A stretch of DNA of 64,000 nucleotides from Rhodospirillales bacterium (GCA_020638175.1 JACKJA010000002.1:1116001-1180000), one strand, 5' to 3'. Shown: positions 8,008-17,100, counted from the first letter of the stretch. Program-made: numbers and translations. The notes: generated by a model from the letters alone, not told the origin.

Positions 8008-8730
8008 TCAGGCGTTATCGTCATCCGTTTTCGGCGTGGAAGAGCTGCTCAGGAAGTTGCTGAAATCAAAACCGCTCATCATGTTGTCGGCACGGCTGCT
8101 TTCCTGTTCGGCAGCGGCCATTTCCTGGCTGGCTTGTTGTTCCCGCAGCTTTTGTGCTTTCATTTCTTCCGGGTCCTTGCCTTGTGCGCGGTAACCCTTG
8201 GCGGAGGCTGCTTCCAGTTCCGCATAGGTGCATAGGCCCAGATCAACCGGGTGACGGGGTTTGACGCTCTGGATGTTGGCGTGTGTGCGCTCCCGGATGG
8301 CCATGATGGTGGGCTTGGTTGTGCCGACCAGTTTGCAAATCTGGGCATCGCTGATTTCCGGGTTGTGCTTAATAAGGTAAGCCACAGCATCCGGCTTGTC
8401 GCCGCGTTTGGAAACCGGGGTATATTTCGGTCCTTTCGAACGGATCTTGACCGCCGGAATGTCGCTGCGTTTTTTCGCCAGCACCATGATATAGCTGCTG
8501 TCAGCGGCGGCTTTGTCCAGCTCTTCCTGCGTGGTTTCACCGTTTTCAACCGGGTTACGGCCGACAATCCCGCGACCGACTTCTTCATCGGCAATGGCTT
8601 CGATCTGTACTTCCGGCAGGCCGGTAAAGCCGGCGATTTGCTTGAAATCAAGAGCCGTGTTTTCAATCAGCCATACGGCCGTGGCCATCGGCATCAACAA
8701 GCCTTGCGGGGTCAGTTTTTCAGCAGCCAT
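8008..8730 (-). CDS. trcR: Cell cycle transcriptional regulator TrcR (DUF1013)
   Basis: DUF1013 family, an alphaproteobacterial DNA-binding regulator linked to cell-cycle control in Caulobacter. The conserved core is visible: LLMPMATAVWLIENTALDF near the N-terminus, IAGFTGLPEVQIEAIADEEV, and a helix-turn-helix-like region including ISDAQICKLVGTTKPTIMAI around residues 130-155. The C-terminal third is Gln/Ala/Ser-rich and likely disordered. I start at the M-A-A-E-K methionine (240 residues) because GGAGAT stands six bases before it; an upstream ATG at 8772 would add 14 atypical residues. Upstream lies a GC-rich leader able to fold. Confidence 0.9.
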   Translation of the reverse strand: MAAEKLTPQGLLMPMATAVWLIENTALDFKQIAGFTGLPEVQIEAIADEEVGRGIVGRNPVENGETTQEELDKAAADSSYIMVLAKKRSDIPAVKIRSKGPKYTPVSKRGDKPDAVAYLIKHNPEISDAQICKLVGTTKPTIMAIRERTHANIQSVKPRHPVDLGLCTYAELEAASAKGYRAQGKDPEEMKAQKLREQQASQEMAAAEQESSRADNMMSGFDFSNFLSSSSTPKTDDDNA

Positions 8731-8936
8731 ATTTATCTCCATCATTTGTGTTTTTAAACAACTTCTCCCCATCCTGTTCCCCGTGTTTCAGGGGGACGGC
8801 TCCAAGCTCGTTCAAGCTGTAGGGGAGACGAGAGCGACTATATAATGCTTTACGCATAAAACACCAGAACTTTTTTGCGGTATATTGCCTTGCGGTGACA
8901 ATACGCTTAATCTTGAGGGCATCGTAAGGAGGCGCT
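8731..8936. promoter_or_regulatory. Divergent intergenic region with structured trcR leader
   Basis: Read on the minus strand, the 5' region of trcR contains CTCGT...ACGAG arms and TCCCC...GGGGA arms around an A/C-rich loop, so the transcript leader can form at least two hairpins. On the plus strand, TATAAT occurs at 8841-8846, a possible -10 for the DUF1192-guaC transcript, without a clear -35. Function is unproven. Confidence 0.3.
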
Positions 8937-9119
8937 ATGTTTGATGACGATTTACCAAAACCGAAAACTCAGGAATTTCCGCGTAACCTCGATAACATGT
9001 CGATTGCCGAGCTGGCGGAGTATATCGAAGAGCTAAAAGCCGAAATCATCCGCGTCGAAGCGGATAAAAGCAAGAAACAAGCCTCACAGGAAGCCGCCGC
9101 TTCTGTTTTCAGTAAATAA
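8937..9119 (+). CDS. DUF1192 family protein
   Basis: A 60-residue protein with the DUF1192 layout: MFDDDLPKPK start, then an S-I-A-E-L-A-E-Y-I-E-E-L-K-A-E-I-I-R-V helix and a short Ala-rich end finishing in S-V-F-S-K. A small alphaproteobacterial family of unknown function with a single predicted coiled-coil helix. AAGGAGG precedes the ATG. It lies 14 bases before guaC and is probably co-transcribed with it. Confidence 0.85.
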   Translation: MFDDDLPKPKTQEFPRNLDNMSIAELAEYIEELKAEIIRVEADKSKKQASQEAAASVFSK

Positions 9120-9133
9120 CGGGAACCCATACC

Positions 9134-10174
9134 ATGCGCATCGAATCCGATATCAAACTTGACTTCAAAGACGTGTTGATCCGCCCCAAACGCTCGACGC
9201 TGGCCAGCCGTAGCGAAGTCGACATTGCCCGGCAATTGCGCTTTAAATGGAGCGGCCATTCCTATGAAGGCGTGCCGATTATCGCGGCGAATATGGACGG
9301 GGTAGGGACGCTGGCGATGGCGCGGGCGTTCAGGGAAAATGATAACGGTCTGACGGTGGCCCTGACCAAGCACTATTCATTGGACGACCTGCTGGCCTTC
9401 TACGAAAAGGAAGGCTCCCGGAATGTCTGGTATTCGATCGGCGTCGGCGAACATGACGAGGAAAAATTGAACGCGTTCATTGCCAAGGGCGGCAAGCTTG
9501 ATAAGCTGTGCATTGATGTTGCCAATGGCTATTCCGAGCCGTTTGTCGACTTTGTGCGCCGGATGCGGGAGCGCTATCCCGACGTGACGATCATGGCCGG
9601 GAATGTCGTTACGGGTGAGATGGTCGAAGAACTGATTTTATCGGGGGCGGATGTCGTCAAGGTCGGTATCGGTCCCGGCAGTGTTTGCACAACCCGCAAA
9701 ATGACGGGCGTTGGCTATCCCCAGCTATCGGCCATTATCGAATGTGCCGATGCGGCGCACGGCCTGAAGGGGCTGGTCTGTGCCGATGGCGGCTGCACTG
9801 TGCCGGGGGATCTGGCCAAGGCGTTTGGCGCGGGCGCGGATTTTATCATGCTGGGCGGCATGCTGGCCGGGCATGACCAGTGCGAAGGCAAAGTCATCAA
9901 GGAAAAGGGTGAAAAGTTTGTCCAGTTCTATGGCATGAGCAGCGCAACCGCCATGGATAAACATGCCGGCGGCGTCGCTAATTACCGCGCCAGCGAAGGT
10001 AAAACGGTCAAGGTTCCGTATCGCGGGGATGTGAATGCAACGCTGCAGGATATTTTGGGCGGTATACGTTCGGCCTGCACCTATGTCGGGGCGGTGACTC
10101 TCAAGGAATTATCCAAACGTACGACCTTTGTTCGCGTGACCCAGCAAATCAATAATGTTTTCGGTGAGTCGTAA
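9134..10174 (+). CDS. guaC: GMP reductase
   Basis: A 346-residue enzyme of the IMPDH/GMPR family that reductively deaminates GMP to IMP with NADPH, linking guanine and adenine nucleotide pools. The catalytic-cysteine loop GIGPGSVCTTRKMTGVGYPQ is intact; the T-T-R-K-M-T-G-V-G continuation is typical of GMP reductase rather than IMP dehydrogenase, as is the lack of a CBS insert. The phosphate-binding A-D-G-G-C and M-L-G-G-M-L-A-G motifs are present, as is F-Y-G-M-S-S-A in the flap region. Full length. Confidence 0.95.
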   Translation: MRIESDIKLDFKDVLIRPKRSTLASRSEVDIARQLRFKWSGHSYEGVPIIAANMDGVGTLAMARAFRENDNGLTVALTKHYSLDDLLAFYEKEGSRNVWYSIGVGEHDEEKLNAFIAKGGKLDKLCIDVANGYSEPFVDFVRRMRERYPDVTIMAGNVVTGEMVEELILSGADVVKVGIGPGSVCTTRKMTGVGYPQLSAIIECADAAHGLKGLVCADGGCTVPGDLAKAFGAGADFIMLGGMLAGHDQCEGKVIKEKGEKFVQFYGMSSATAMDKHAGGVANYRASEGKTVKVPYRGDVNATLQDILGGIRSACTYVGAVTLKELSKRTTFVRVTQQINNVFGES

Positions 10175-10245
10175 CGATCCCTTGCACCTTACAGACACTC
10201 CGGTTATTGTACGGAGCTGGACATTAAGAAAAAAGGAGATCCGCT

Positions 10246-10611
10246 ATGGACGAGATTGAAACAAGATTGAAAGAAGCAGCCGATAACTGCATCAAGTCCT
10301 ATGAAGGCTGGGTCAAGGATCCAAAAAATTCATCAACGCGTGAAGGCTTGCAGGAATCCGTTCATGAGCTGCGCAAAGTGGCGGCGCGTCTGGAAATTGA
10401 AATCGCGGTCAGCGAACGTAACGAAATGGCTTCCAAGCCTTTGCCGATCCCGCCGCACCGCTCGTCACAAAAACGCGGGCCTCAGGACGATTTTGGCCCG
10501 GACGATAATATTGGCAACAGCGACAGCCACAATGGCAACGGTGGTAATGGCGGTGGCGGTAAGCCCCGCGTTCAGCGTCGGCGCCGTGTCGTCACTAAAG
10601 GCGGCGAATAA
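10246..10611 (+). CDS. Small hypothetical protein with basic, Gly/Asn-rich tail
   Basis: A 121-residue protein I cannot assign to a family. Residues 1-65 form a charged helical region (MDEIETRLKEAADNC...LRKVAARLEIEIAVSER). Residues 66-100 are low-complexity (proline, then G/N/D/S repeats), and the end is strongly basic (KPRVQRRRRVVTK), suggestive of nucleic-acid or acidic-surface binding. AAAAGGAG lies before the ATG. It is convergent with gloB. Confidence 0.7.
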   Translation: MDEIETRLKEAADNCIKSYEGWVKDPKNSSTREGLQESVHELRKVAARLEIEIAVSERNEMASKPLPIPPHRSSQKRGPQDDFGPDDNIGNSDSHNGNGGNGGGGKPRVQRRRRVVTKGGE

Positions 10612-10627
10612 TAAGGCGGCCGCCGGC

Positions 10628-11353
10628 CTAGTCAAATTCCGTATCTTTTTTATGACGCAGAAAACCGAACTGTGCCGCCGATCCGGCGCGCAGGAAAATA
10701 TTGGTTTTCTTTTCTGTCGCCAGTGTGACCGGGATTGTTGGCTTGTTTTGGGCGCGTAAAGTCCGCACCTCTGCCATGCGGGCCTGTAAGTCTTTGTTGT
10801 CCGGCTCGATCATCAGGCCGAATGTGCCGTTATCTTCGGTATATTCATGGGCGCAATACACCATGGTGTCATCCGGCAACCCCATGATTTTCGAAAGAGA
10901 GTTCCACATTTGCTCCGGCGTGCCTTCAAACAGGCGTCCGCACCCCATAGAAAACAGCGTATCGCCGCAAAACAAAGCCTTGTTGTCTGCAAAATGATAG
11001 CAAATATGCCCGGATGTATGACCCGGCGTGCCCATTACGGTGGTTGAGGCCGCGCCAATGGCAACGCTGTCGCCGTCCGACACTTTCCGGTCAATGCCGG
11101 GAATCCGGTGGGCGTCATGCGCCGCGCCGATAATTGTGCAGCCATAGCGGGCCTTCAAATCGAGATTACCGCCCGTATGATCCCAGTGATGATGGGTGTT
11201 CAAAATATAATCAAGCGTCAGGCCGCGCTCTTCCAGCGCATTGATAACGGGCGCGGCCAGCGCCGGGTCTATGGCGGCGGTCTTCCCGCTGTCATCAATC
11301 AGCAGCCAGATGTAATTATCCTGTAAAACCGGGAGGCAAAGTATCTCTGTCAT
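10628..11353 (-). CDS. gloB: Hydroxyacylglutathione hydrolase (glyoxalase II)
   Basis: A 241-residue MBL-fold thioesterase that hydrolyses S-lactoylglutathione to lactate and glutathione, the second step of methylglyoxal detoxification. Signatures are THHHWDHTGGN (metal site), C-G-D-T-L-F-S (bridging Asp), V-Y-C-A-H-E-Y-T-E-D-N (third histidine and glutathione site) and the C-terminal E-K-K-T-N-I-F-L-R glutathione-binding region, where the usual N-P-F-L-R has become N-I-F-L-R. The start overlaps the stop of the upstream methyltransferase gene by four bases, implying translational coupling. Confidence 0.93.
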   Translation of the reverse strand: MTEILCLPVLQDNYIWLLIDDSGKTAAIDPALAAPVINALEERGLTLDYILNTHHHWDHTGGNLDLKARYGCTIIGAAHDAHRIPGIDRKVSDGDSVAIGAASTTVMGTPGHTSGHICYHFADNKALFCGDTLFSMGCGRLFEGTPEQMWNSLSKIMGLPDDTMVYCAHEYTEDNGTFGLMIEPDNKDLQARMAEVRTLRAQNKPTIPVTLATEKKTNIFLRAGSAAQFGFLRHKKDTEFD

Positions 11354-12222
11354 GAAGACTGATCCCCCAGTACATCGGCCAGACTGACCTTGCCGCTGCC
11401 GGGGCAGAGCGGTTGTTGCTGGCTGTCATGCGGCGCCCAGCCGATCAGGTAGATAATCTCAAAGGTCGCGGCAATGCGGCCATCGGCTTCGGCGAATTGC
11501 TCGTGATACAGCCGCGCCGTTTCCGTGAACAAGGTCTTGCCTGTCCATGATTTGTCTCTTTTGGCGACAAAGTTGCTTTCACCCATAAACCGTAAATCCT
11601 GCATCAGGCCTAGCGCATCGTTATAGGTAACCGTCAGGAGTTCGGAGTCGACCACCGGCAGGGCAAACCCCGCGCGTTGCAGCAAAGCGCCCGCTTGCTG
11701 TTTGTCAATCATCGGTGCGATCCGGGGGCTTGTTCCCCCGCGCGTGGCAATCTCGGCCTGCATCAGGCATTGCCGCAGTTCTCTCAGCGTTTCCCCTCCG
11801 AACAAGGCACCCAGAAACAACCCGTCCGGTTTCAGGGCATAATTGATTTGAACCAGCGCGCCGGGCAAATCGTTAACGCTATGCAGCGACAGCGGGCTTA
11901 TAACCGCATCCAGACTATCACGGGCAAAGGGCAGGGCGTCCTCGGCGGCGATAAAATCAGTTGGCAGCGCCGGGGATATATCCATCGTCAGCAAGGTTTC
12001 AATCCCGCCGGCCTGTTTGGTTTTCTCCCTTAAATCCGGATTTCCCCGTCCGCCGGTTTGCAGGGCCACAGGAAAGGACCGCCGGATATCTTCCAGCCGC
12101 CGGTTAATCTGGTCGATGGTGCGATCAAATAAGAAACCGTGGGTGGCGGTAAAACGGGCGGCGCGCTCCCGTCCTTGCCGGAGAGCTGTGCGATCGAACA
12201 AAAGGGAGGAAGACGCAGTCAT
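11350..12222 (-). CDS. Class I SAM methyltransferase-fold protein, BioC/NDUFAF5-like
   Basis: A 290-residue protein resembling the BioC/NDUFAF5 branch. It opens with the family's L-F-D-R-T-A-L-R-Q-G-R-E-R-A-A segment and keeps S-P-L-S-L-H-S-V-N-D-L-P-G-A-L and Y-A-L-K-P-D-G-L-F-L-G-A-L-F-G-G-E-T-L-R-E-L-R. The glycine-rich motif I is weak, as in NDUFAF5 relatives, which hydroxylate an arginine of a complex I subunit rather than methylate. A complex I assembly role is therefore plausible by family only. It sits in a minus-strand group with gloB and the 871-residue methyltransferase. Confidence 0.8.
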   Translation of the reverse strand: MTASSSLLFDRTALRQGRERAARFTATHGFLFDRTIDQINRRLEDIRRSFPVALQTGGRGNPDLREKTKQAGGIETLLTMDISPALPTDFIAAEDALPFARDSLDAVISPLSLHSVNDLPGALVQINYALKPDGLFLGALFGGETLRELRQCLMQAEIATRGGTSPRIAPMIDKQQAGALLQRAGFALPVVDSELLTVTYNDALGLMQDLRFMGESNFVAKRDKSWTGKTLFTETARLYHEQFAEADGRIAATFEIIYLIGWAPHDSQQQPLCPGSGKVSLADVLGDQSS

Positions 12223-12227
12223 AAGGA

Positions 12228-14843
12228 TTAATGCGGGTCAAGCTTGCGGTGCAAAGCGGGATCGTGTTTACGGTGGTCGCTGTTATCTTGCTCATCAGAA
12301 ACATTCTCGGGCGGTGCCCATTGTTCGATAACCGGTGTCGCCGTGGCTTCGGAGGACGCAGCAAGGGCGGCCGGCGCGGTTTCCGATTTTACCGGGGCGG
12401 CGCTATAGGCTGGCGTAAACCCCGACAGGGTCTTGACGCCGGGGTCCGGTGTTTCAAATTTTTGGGACAGCGACCAGTCGGCCATCACAGTGCCGCGTTC
12501 AAAATAACGGTGGGTTTTTTTGAATTTTTCCAGCAGGTATAAACCGGCGTGATAATCATCGACAAAGTCCACAGCCTGTCCTTCAAAAATCATACGGGAA
12601 ACAGGATAAAACTCGATCGGGCCGCCAAAGGGATTTTTCATCTTTCCGGTTTTCGGGGTAATGACGAACGGAAAAATCCGTTGCGGTGTGACACCCAGAT
12701 GGCAAAAATAACTCTCCCCGAATTTGGCAACGTTATCGACGGGCAGGCTGAATTTTTCAGCGATATATTGCCGCGCGGCTTCCATGTTGGTGACTTCCGG
12801 CGGCAAGGGCAGGGTCGGTACGCGGATGGTTGCGCCCATATGGCCTTTGCGTTCGGGGATGGGAAGGTACTCACTAACCAGTCCCGCCATGACTTCTTGA
12901 CTGACGATATCCTTGGCCAGTGGCAAAACGGCGGCAATGTTCTGGGAGCCTTCCTCGGAGATCACGAATTCCATGTTCTTCGACTGCAGACCGCCAATCC
13001 CTTGCCGGGTCAGCCCCTCATCGACAAAAACCGAATTGATGCTGCGCAGTTGTCCGGTCCGGCCCTTGATGCTTTTGAAGTGGTGGTCTGTATTTTGCCG
13101 GCGCTTTTTCAGCTCCGCCGGGGAGAGCTTGTCCTTGATCTCAATATCGTTGAGCCGCAGCGGGCATTCTTCCCAGTTTTCGGTCTCAATCCCCAGCTTT
13201 TTGCAAAGCGCCGTAATCTGGATTTCCAGCCGGGCATTAGGGATAAACCCGACCTGGATGGCGTTCAAAAGTGCTTGGGCGCTGAATTCCCGGATCGTGC
13301 CCTGAAAGGTAAATCCTTCCAGCTCATCGCGGAGATGGCGGGGGGTGATGACGCCGTTTTCATGGCGCTCGACGCGTAAGAACCACGTGTCAATTTTCTC
13401 GTCAATATAGTCCGGCGCCGGAAAATAAGTCGGGCCTTTTTCCAGCATATGTCCCATCGAAGGCTTCAAACCGATATAATCGCGGGCGAATAAAACGGTT
13501 TCTTTCAGGCTGTCTTTATCAACCTTGTCGATAATCTCGCTATCGACGGCCATGGCTTCGGTCATGTGACCGGACCAGCCCCGTTCGTCGATGTTCCGGC
13601 CGTGGCGCGGGACGGCGTTAACCAAGGCCCGCGGCAGGGCAAAATGGACAAAAACATTGAGCGTGCCATCGTCCGTAATGCGGTAGGGCAGGATATCGGA
13701 CAGGCTGATATTGCGGCTGACGATTTCACTGACTTCGCCGGTGTCTTCATTGCGGACGGCGGCGATCTGGATATGGCTGGCTTCCTGCCGGGACGGGCGG
13801 CGTTCGGTCAGGCGCAGGCTTTGGTCCCGCCTTGTTTTCTGGGCGATGGCGATAAAGCTTGTCGGCGGGGCCCCCAGCGGTTTGCCAGTGTCGTCATACA
13901 GCCGGAAACGACCGTCGAATTTGTTGCGGATGACGCTGTCTTCCCACTGCGGCGCGGTATAAAGCACGCGGGCACCGAGCGCTCGCAGGTTTTTCCGGTA
14001 TTCCCGCGGCGTGAAAAAGGCATATTCCTTGTGCAACTCCGATTCAATATCGCGGCGCTGGTCTTTGCGGACCATAAATTCATAAGCCCACTTATAGGGC
14101 AGGCGGAACAGCCGGGTCTTGGGGAAGCGTGGCGGCAGCTCTTCCAGGAAAAAACCGTGGCATCCCCTGTCTTCGCGGGGCCGGGCATGCTCGGAATACC
14201 ACAGCAGCAAATCCGGTTCGGACAGCTGCTGCAACTTGTCACCGGCGCTGGTGGAATCCGGCATCTCCAGCAACACGTACTCCCCCGGAGGCGGCTGGGA
14301 ATAATCATGGATCATAATGATCCCGTCATCTTTCAGCAGCTTGAACTGGTTTCCCAGCGCGGCGATCACCGGGCGGTCGTCGTAACGGGCGCTGGAGAAT
14401 ATTTCATGCAGGGTAAAGGAATTCAAAATCGCATCGACGCTGTTTTCTTCCAGCCCCAGATCGTTTGTGACATCCCCGGCGCGGAATTCAAGATTAGGCA
14501 GGACATAGTCTCTGGCGGCCTTGGCAACCTTGCGTTTGTCCATATCAATGGCGATAAAATTAATGTTCGGGGTTAGTGCCGCCATGGCATAGCTTTTCAT
14601 GCCGCTGCCGCATCCAACATCAATCAGCGTCGATCCCGGTTCCAGCAGCAAATGGGCCGTCGTAAACCAGGCACGCTTGATAATCTTGATCGGGATATCC
14701 TGAAGTTCCGGGTGCTTGCGGTAATAGGCGGCAAGAGGACCGCGGGCGCTCAGGTCAATGTCGTGCGCATTGCCGGATAGCGCGTCTTCTTCATCCGGTG
14801 ATGAGTGCGAGGATCGTAGCGATTGAGGGGCCGTGCCTACCAT
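12228..14843 (-). CDS. Large methyltransferase-fold protein with ~500-residue unassigned C-terminal region
   Basis: An 871-residue protein. Residues 70-190 are a clear class I SAM methyltransferase: motif I L-I-D-V-G-C-G-S-G-M (73-82), an acidic loop A-I-D-M-D (98-102) and S-F-T-L-H-E-I-F (142-149). The rest is unlike standard methyltransferases. About residues 390-495 and 660-745 each resemble a degenerate Nudix fold (T-Y-F-P-A-P-D-Y-I-D-E-K-I, and C-H-L-G-V-T-P-Q-R-I-F-P-F-V) but lack the catalytic R-E-x-x-E-E glutamates. The tail is Ala/Glu/Pro-rich. Substrate unknown. It lies six bases downstream of a 43-codon gene and six bases upstream of the BioC-like gene. Confidence 0.8.
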   Translation of the reverse strand: MVGTAPQSLRSSHSSPDEEDALSGNAHDIDLSARGPLAAYYRKHPELQDIPIKIIKRAWFTTAHLLLEPGSTLIDVGCGSGMKSYAMAALTPNINFIAIDMDKRKVAKAARDYVLPNLEFRAGDVTNDLGLEENSVDAILNSFTLHEIFSSARYDDRPVIAALGNQFKLLKDDGIIMIHDYSQPPPGEYVLLEMPDSTSAGDKLQQLSEPDLLLWYSEHARPREDRGCHGFFLEELPPRFPKTRLFRLPYKWAYEFMVRKDQRRDIESELHKEYAFFTPREYRKNLRALGARVLYTAPQWEDSVIRNKFDGRFRLYDDTGKPLGAPPTSFIAIAQKTRRDQSLRLTERRPSRQEASHIQIAAVRNEDTGEVSEIVSRNISLSDILPYRITDDGTLNVFVHFALPRALVNAVPRHGRNIDERGWSGHMTEAMAVDSEIIDKVDKDSLKETVLFARDYIGLKPSMGHMLEKGPTYFPAPDYIDEKIDTWFLRVERHENGVITPRHLRDELEGFTFQGTIREFSAQALLNAIQVGFIPNARLEIQITALCKKLGIETENWEECPLRLNDIEIKDKLSPAELKKRRQNTDHHFKSIKGRTGQLRSINSVFVDEGLTRQGIGGLQSKNMEFVISEEGSQNIAAVLPLAKDIVSQEVMAGLVSEYLPIPERKGHMGATIRVPTLPLPPEVTNMEAARQYIAEKFSLPVDNVAKFGESYFCHLGVTPQRIFPFVITPKTGKMKNPFGGPIEFYPVSRMIFEGQAVDFVDDYHAGLYLLEKFKKTHRYFERGTVMADWSLSQKFETPDPGVKTLSGFTPAYSAAPVKSETAPAALAASSEATATPVIEQWAPPENVSDEQDNSDHRKHDPALHRKLDPH

Positions 14844-14849
14844 AAGCCG

Positions 14850-14981
14850 TTACTCGTCCTTTATATTCTTCCTCGTGTTAAAGGACTTATCTTTGAAATA
14901 CTCGGTATATAGTTTCAGGCATAAGCCTAGAATAACGATATTCATTCCTAAAATCAAAAGGTTGGCAATGAGCAGTTCCAT
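14850..14981 (-). CDS. 43-residue single-helix membrane protein
   Basis: A small ORF starting M-E-L-L-I-A-N-L-L-I-L-G-M-N-I-V with one transmembrane segment (residues 3-23) and a basic, polar tail ending N-I-K-D-E. AAGGA lies four bases before this ATG. A further upstream ATG at 15050 would give 66 residues without a ribosome binding site. It ends six bases before the large methyltransferase gene, so it is likely in that transcript. No family recognised. Confidence 0.5.
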   Translation of the reverse strand: MELLIANLLILGMNIVILGLCLKLYTEYFKDKSFNTRKNIKDE

Positions 14982-15083
14982 GACGTCCTTATATACGATT
15001 ACAGTTGTCTGTATGCCGCGAACCCTATAGGCTTTCCCGGAAAAATGCAAGAATTTCAGGAAAACGCAAAGTAAAGTTTGTCT

Positions 15084-15845
15084 ATGCAGAAAGATGCGCT
15101 GAAAATGGTGATAAATCAGGTTTTGGATTTTATCCTGCCGCCGCGCTGCGTAATGAGCGGCACCATCGTCGATCGGCAGGGTACAATATCTCCGGCGGCA
15201 TGGCAGTCCTTAAACTTTATCGCCGCGCCGTATTGCCACGCCTGCGGCTTCCCGTTTGAGTTTTCCGGCGAAGATGAACAGCTCGAAGAAATGCTGTGCG
15301 CCGCCTGTTTACAGGAATCCCCGGCCTATGATGGCGCCCGCGCCGCGCTGGTCTATGATGATGCCAGCCGGGAACTGATCCTGCGTTTCAAGCATGCCGA
15401 TCAGACTCACGCGGCACGGGTGTTTGTGCCATGGTTCAAACAGGCGGGACGGGATTTTTTGCCGGCATGCGATGTGATCTTGCCTGTGCCGCTGCACCCG
15501 CGCAGGCTTTTGAAACGGCGCTATAATCAGGCCGCGTTGCTGGCGCGGGAATTATCGAAGGATACAGGCATTCCCTGTTTGCCGATGGGGCTGGTGCGGC
15601 AAAAAGCCACGGTTTCGCAGGGACATATGAAGGCCCATGAACGCCATAAAAACGTCCGCGGAGCATTTGCGGTTCATCCGCGCCATGCCGAAAGTCTGCG
15701 CAACCAAGCGGTTTTGCTGGTTGATGACGTGTATACCACCGGAGCGACGGTGACCGAATGCACCAAAGCCTTGCGCAAGGCCGGCGTTAAAAATGTATAC
15801 GTTCTGGCCGCGGCCCGCGTCGTACGCTCGCACGACCACTTGTGA
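15084..15845 (+). CDS. comF: ComF family phosphoribosyltransferase-like protein
   Basis: About 253 residues from the ATG at 15084; a TTG at 15078 would add two. The N-terminal zinc-ribbon type cysteines are present (P-P-R-C-V-M-S-G, Y-C-H-A-C-G, L-C-A-A-C), and the C-terminal PRTase motif V-L-L-V-D-D-V-Y-T-T-G-A-T is intact. L-K-R-R-Y-N-Q-A-A-L-L-A is the classic ComF signature. ComF is needed for DNA uptake in competent bacteria and has a less certain role elsewhere. It is convergent with the UbiH-like gene, four bases apart. Confidence 0.92.
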   Translation: MQKDALKMVINQVLDFILPPRCVMSGTIVDRQGTISPAAWQSLNFIAAPYCHACGFPFEFSGEDEQLEEMLCAACLQESPAYDGARAALVYDDASRELILRFKHADQTHAARVFVPWFKQAGRDFLPACDVILPVPLHPRRLLKRRYNQAALLARELSKDTGIPCLPMGLVRQKATVSQGHMKAHERHKNVRGAFAVHPRHAESLRNQAVLLVDDVYTTGATVTECTKALRKAGVKNVYVLAAARVVRSHDHL

Positions 15846-15849
15846 TCCT

Positions 15850-17100
15850 TTAGAGCTTTCCGCCCCGCGCCAGCCGCCCTTGATCCGGCGGATTAGACAG
15901 GCTGAACCGCATCATCGCCCGTTTGAGCGGCGGGAGATTCTGGATCGTTTTCAGGCCCAGATGGTGAAGCGTACGCAGCGTACGTGTCTGGCTGCTGACC
16001 ATAAAATTCCCGGCATTGACGCTGGCGACCCGCGATATGACATCCAGCCGGCGACGGCGGTCATAACGGCGCAGCGTTTCGGCACTGCCGATATCCTGCC
16101 CTAGCCGCCGGGCATCGGTCAGCGTTTCGGCCAAAGCGGCAATATCCCGCAGGCTGAGATTCAATCCTTGCGCCCCCAGCGGCGTAAACGTATGCGCGGC
16201 TTCGGCCAGTATCGCAACCCGCGGCGCGGTGAGTTTTGGCGCAATCGACCATTGCAGCGGCCAGCCGTGCGGTCCTTCGACCAGCTCAATATCACCGAGA
16301 ATATCGCCGATTTCGGCGCGCAGGCCATCGGTGAACGTATCCTTGTCCTGGGCGAGCAACCCTTCGGCATCGTGATCCTTTTCAACCCAGACAATGCTGG
16401 AGCGCGGGCTGCCGTCGGCGGCATCTTGCTGCGGCAGGATCACAAACGGTCCGCCGGGGCGGTGGAATTCGATCGCCGTGTTATAGTGCGGCTGCGTATG
16501 GGTGATAATGCAGGTAATCGCTTTTTGGCCGTAATCCTTCAGGCGATGGGGCAGGGCTGCATCCTTACGGGTGATGGAATGGCGACCGTCGGCCCCGGCA
16601 ATCAGCGCGGCACGGATTTCGGTGCCGTCATCCAGTGTGGCGGTAATGCCGGCATTGTCGACATGATGGGCGCTGAGGCCTATACCGTCCATAAAGCGAA
16701 TATTCGGTGATTTCCGGGCATTTTCAATGATCGCTGCAAATAAATGGTGGCCGGGAAAGCTGTGCCCGAACACATCGTTGCCGATCTCGGAAGGCGTAAA
16801 GCCCATGTCGATTTTCTGGCTGCGCAGGGACCGGGCGTCATCAATAATCCGGATACCGTCAATCGGCAGGGTATTCGGCTCAACAATGTCCCATACGCCG
16901 GCAGCTTTCAGGATATTGATCGAACTGCCGAACAGGGCGATGGTTCGCGTCTGTGGTTTGACATCCTTGGGCGCGGGGATTTTGTTGGGGTCAACCACGA
17001 TAACGTCAAGTCCGGCATGTCCCAGAAGACTGGCGAGAATCAGTCCCGCCATACCGCCACCGGATACAAGGATATCGGTTTTCAGTTGTTTTTTTGACAT
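15850..17100 (-). CDS. FAD-dependent UbiH/UbiF/VisC-family hydroxylase
   Basis: A 416-residue flavoprotein monooxygenase of the type that hydroxylates the ubiquinone ring. FAD motifs: D-I-L-V-S-G-G-G-M-A-G-L near the N-terminus (GxGxxG variant), the G-A-D-G-R-H-S-I-T-R motif near residue 165, and I-L-A-E-A-A-H-T-F-T-P-L-G-A-Q-G-L-N-L near residue 280. In the last one, the usual G-D-A-A-H is E-A-A-H, so the typical aspartate is replaced. Which ring position it acts on cannot be decided from sequence. It probably supports the same quinone pool used by petABC. Confidence 0.88.
   Translation of the reverse strand: MSKKQLKTDILVSGGGMAGLILASLLGHAGLDVIVVDPNKIPAPKDVKPQTRTIALFGSSINILKAAGVWDIVEPNTLPIDGIRIIDDARSLRSQKIDMGFTPSEIGNDVFGHSFPGHHLFAAIIENARKSPNIRFMDGIGLSAHHVDNAGITATLDDGTEIRAALIAGADGRHSITRKDAALPHRLKDYGQKAITCIITHTQPHYNTAIEFHRPGGPFVILPQQDAADGSPRSSIVWVEKDHDAEGLLAQDKDTFTDGLRAEIGDILGDIELVEGPHGWPLQWSIAPKLTAPRVAILAEAAHTFTPLGAQGLNLSLRDIAALAETLTDARRLGQDIGSAETLRRYDRRRRLDVISRVASVNAGNFMVSSQTRTLRTLHHLGLKTIQNLPPLKRAMMRFSLSNPPDQGRLARGGKL

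Noticed and set aside
12549..14576. Plus-strand ORFs of 276 and 336 codons opposite the large methyltransferase gene
   Set aside because: No ribosome binding sites or known motifs, while the minus-strand frame has a clear SAM-binding domain.
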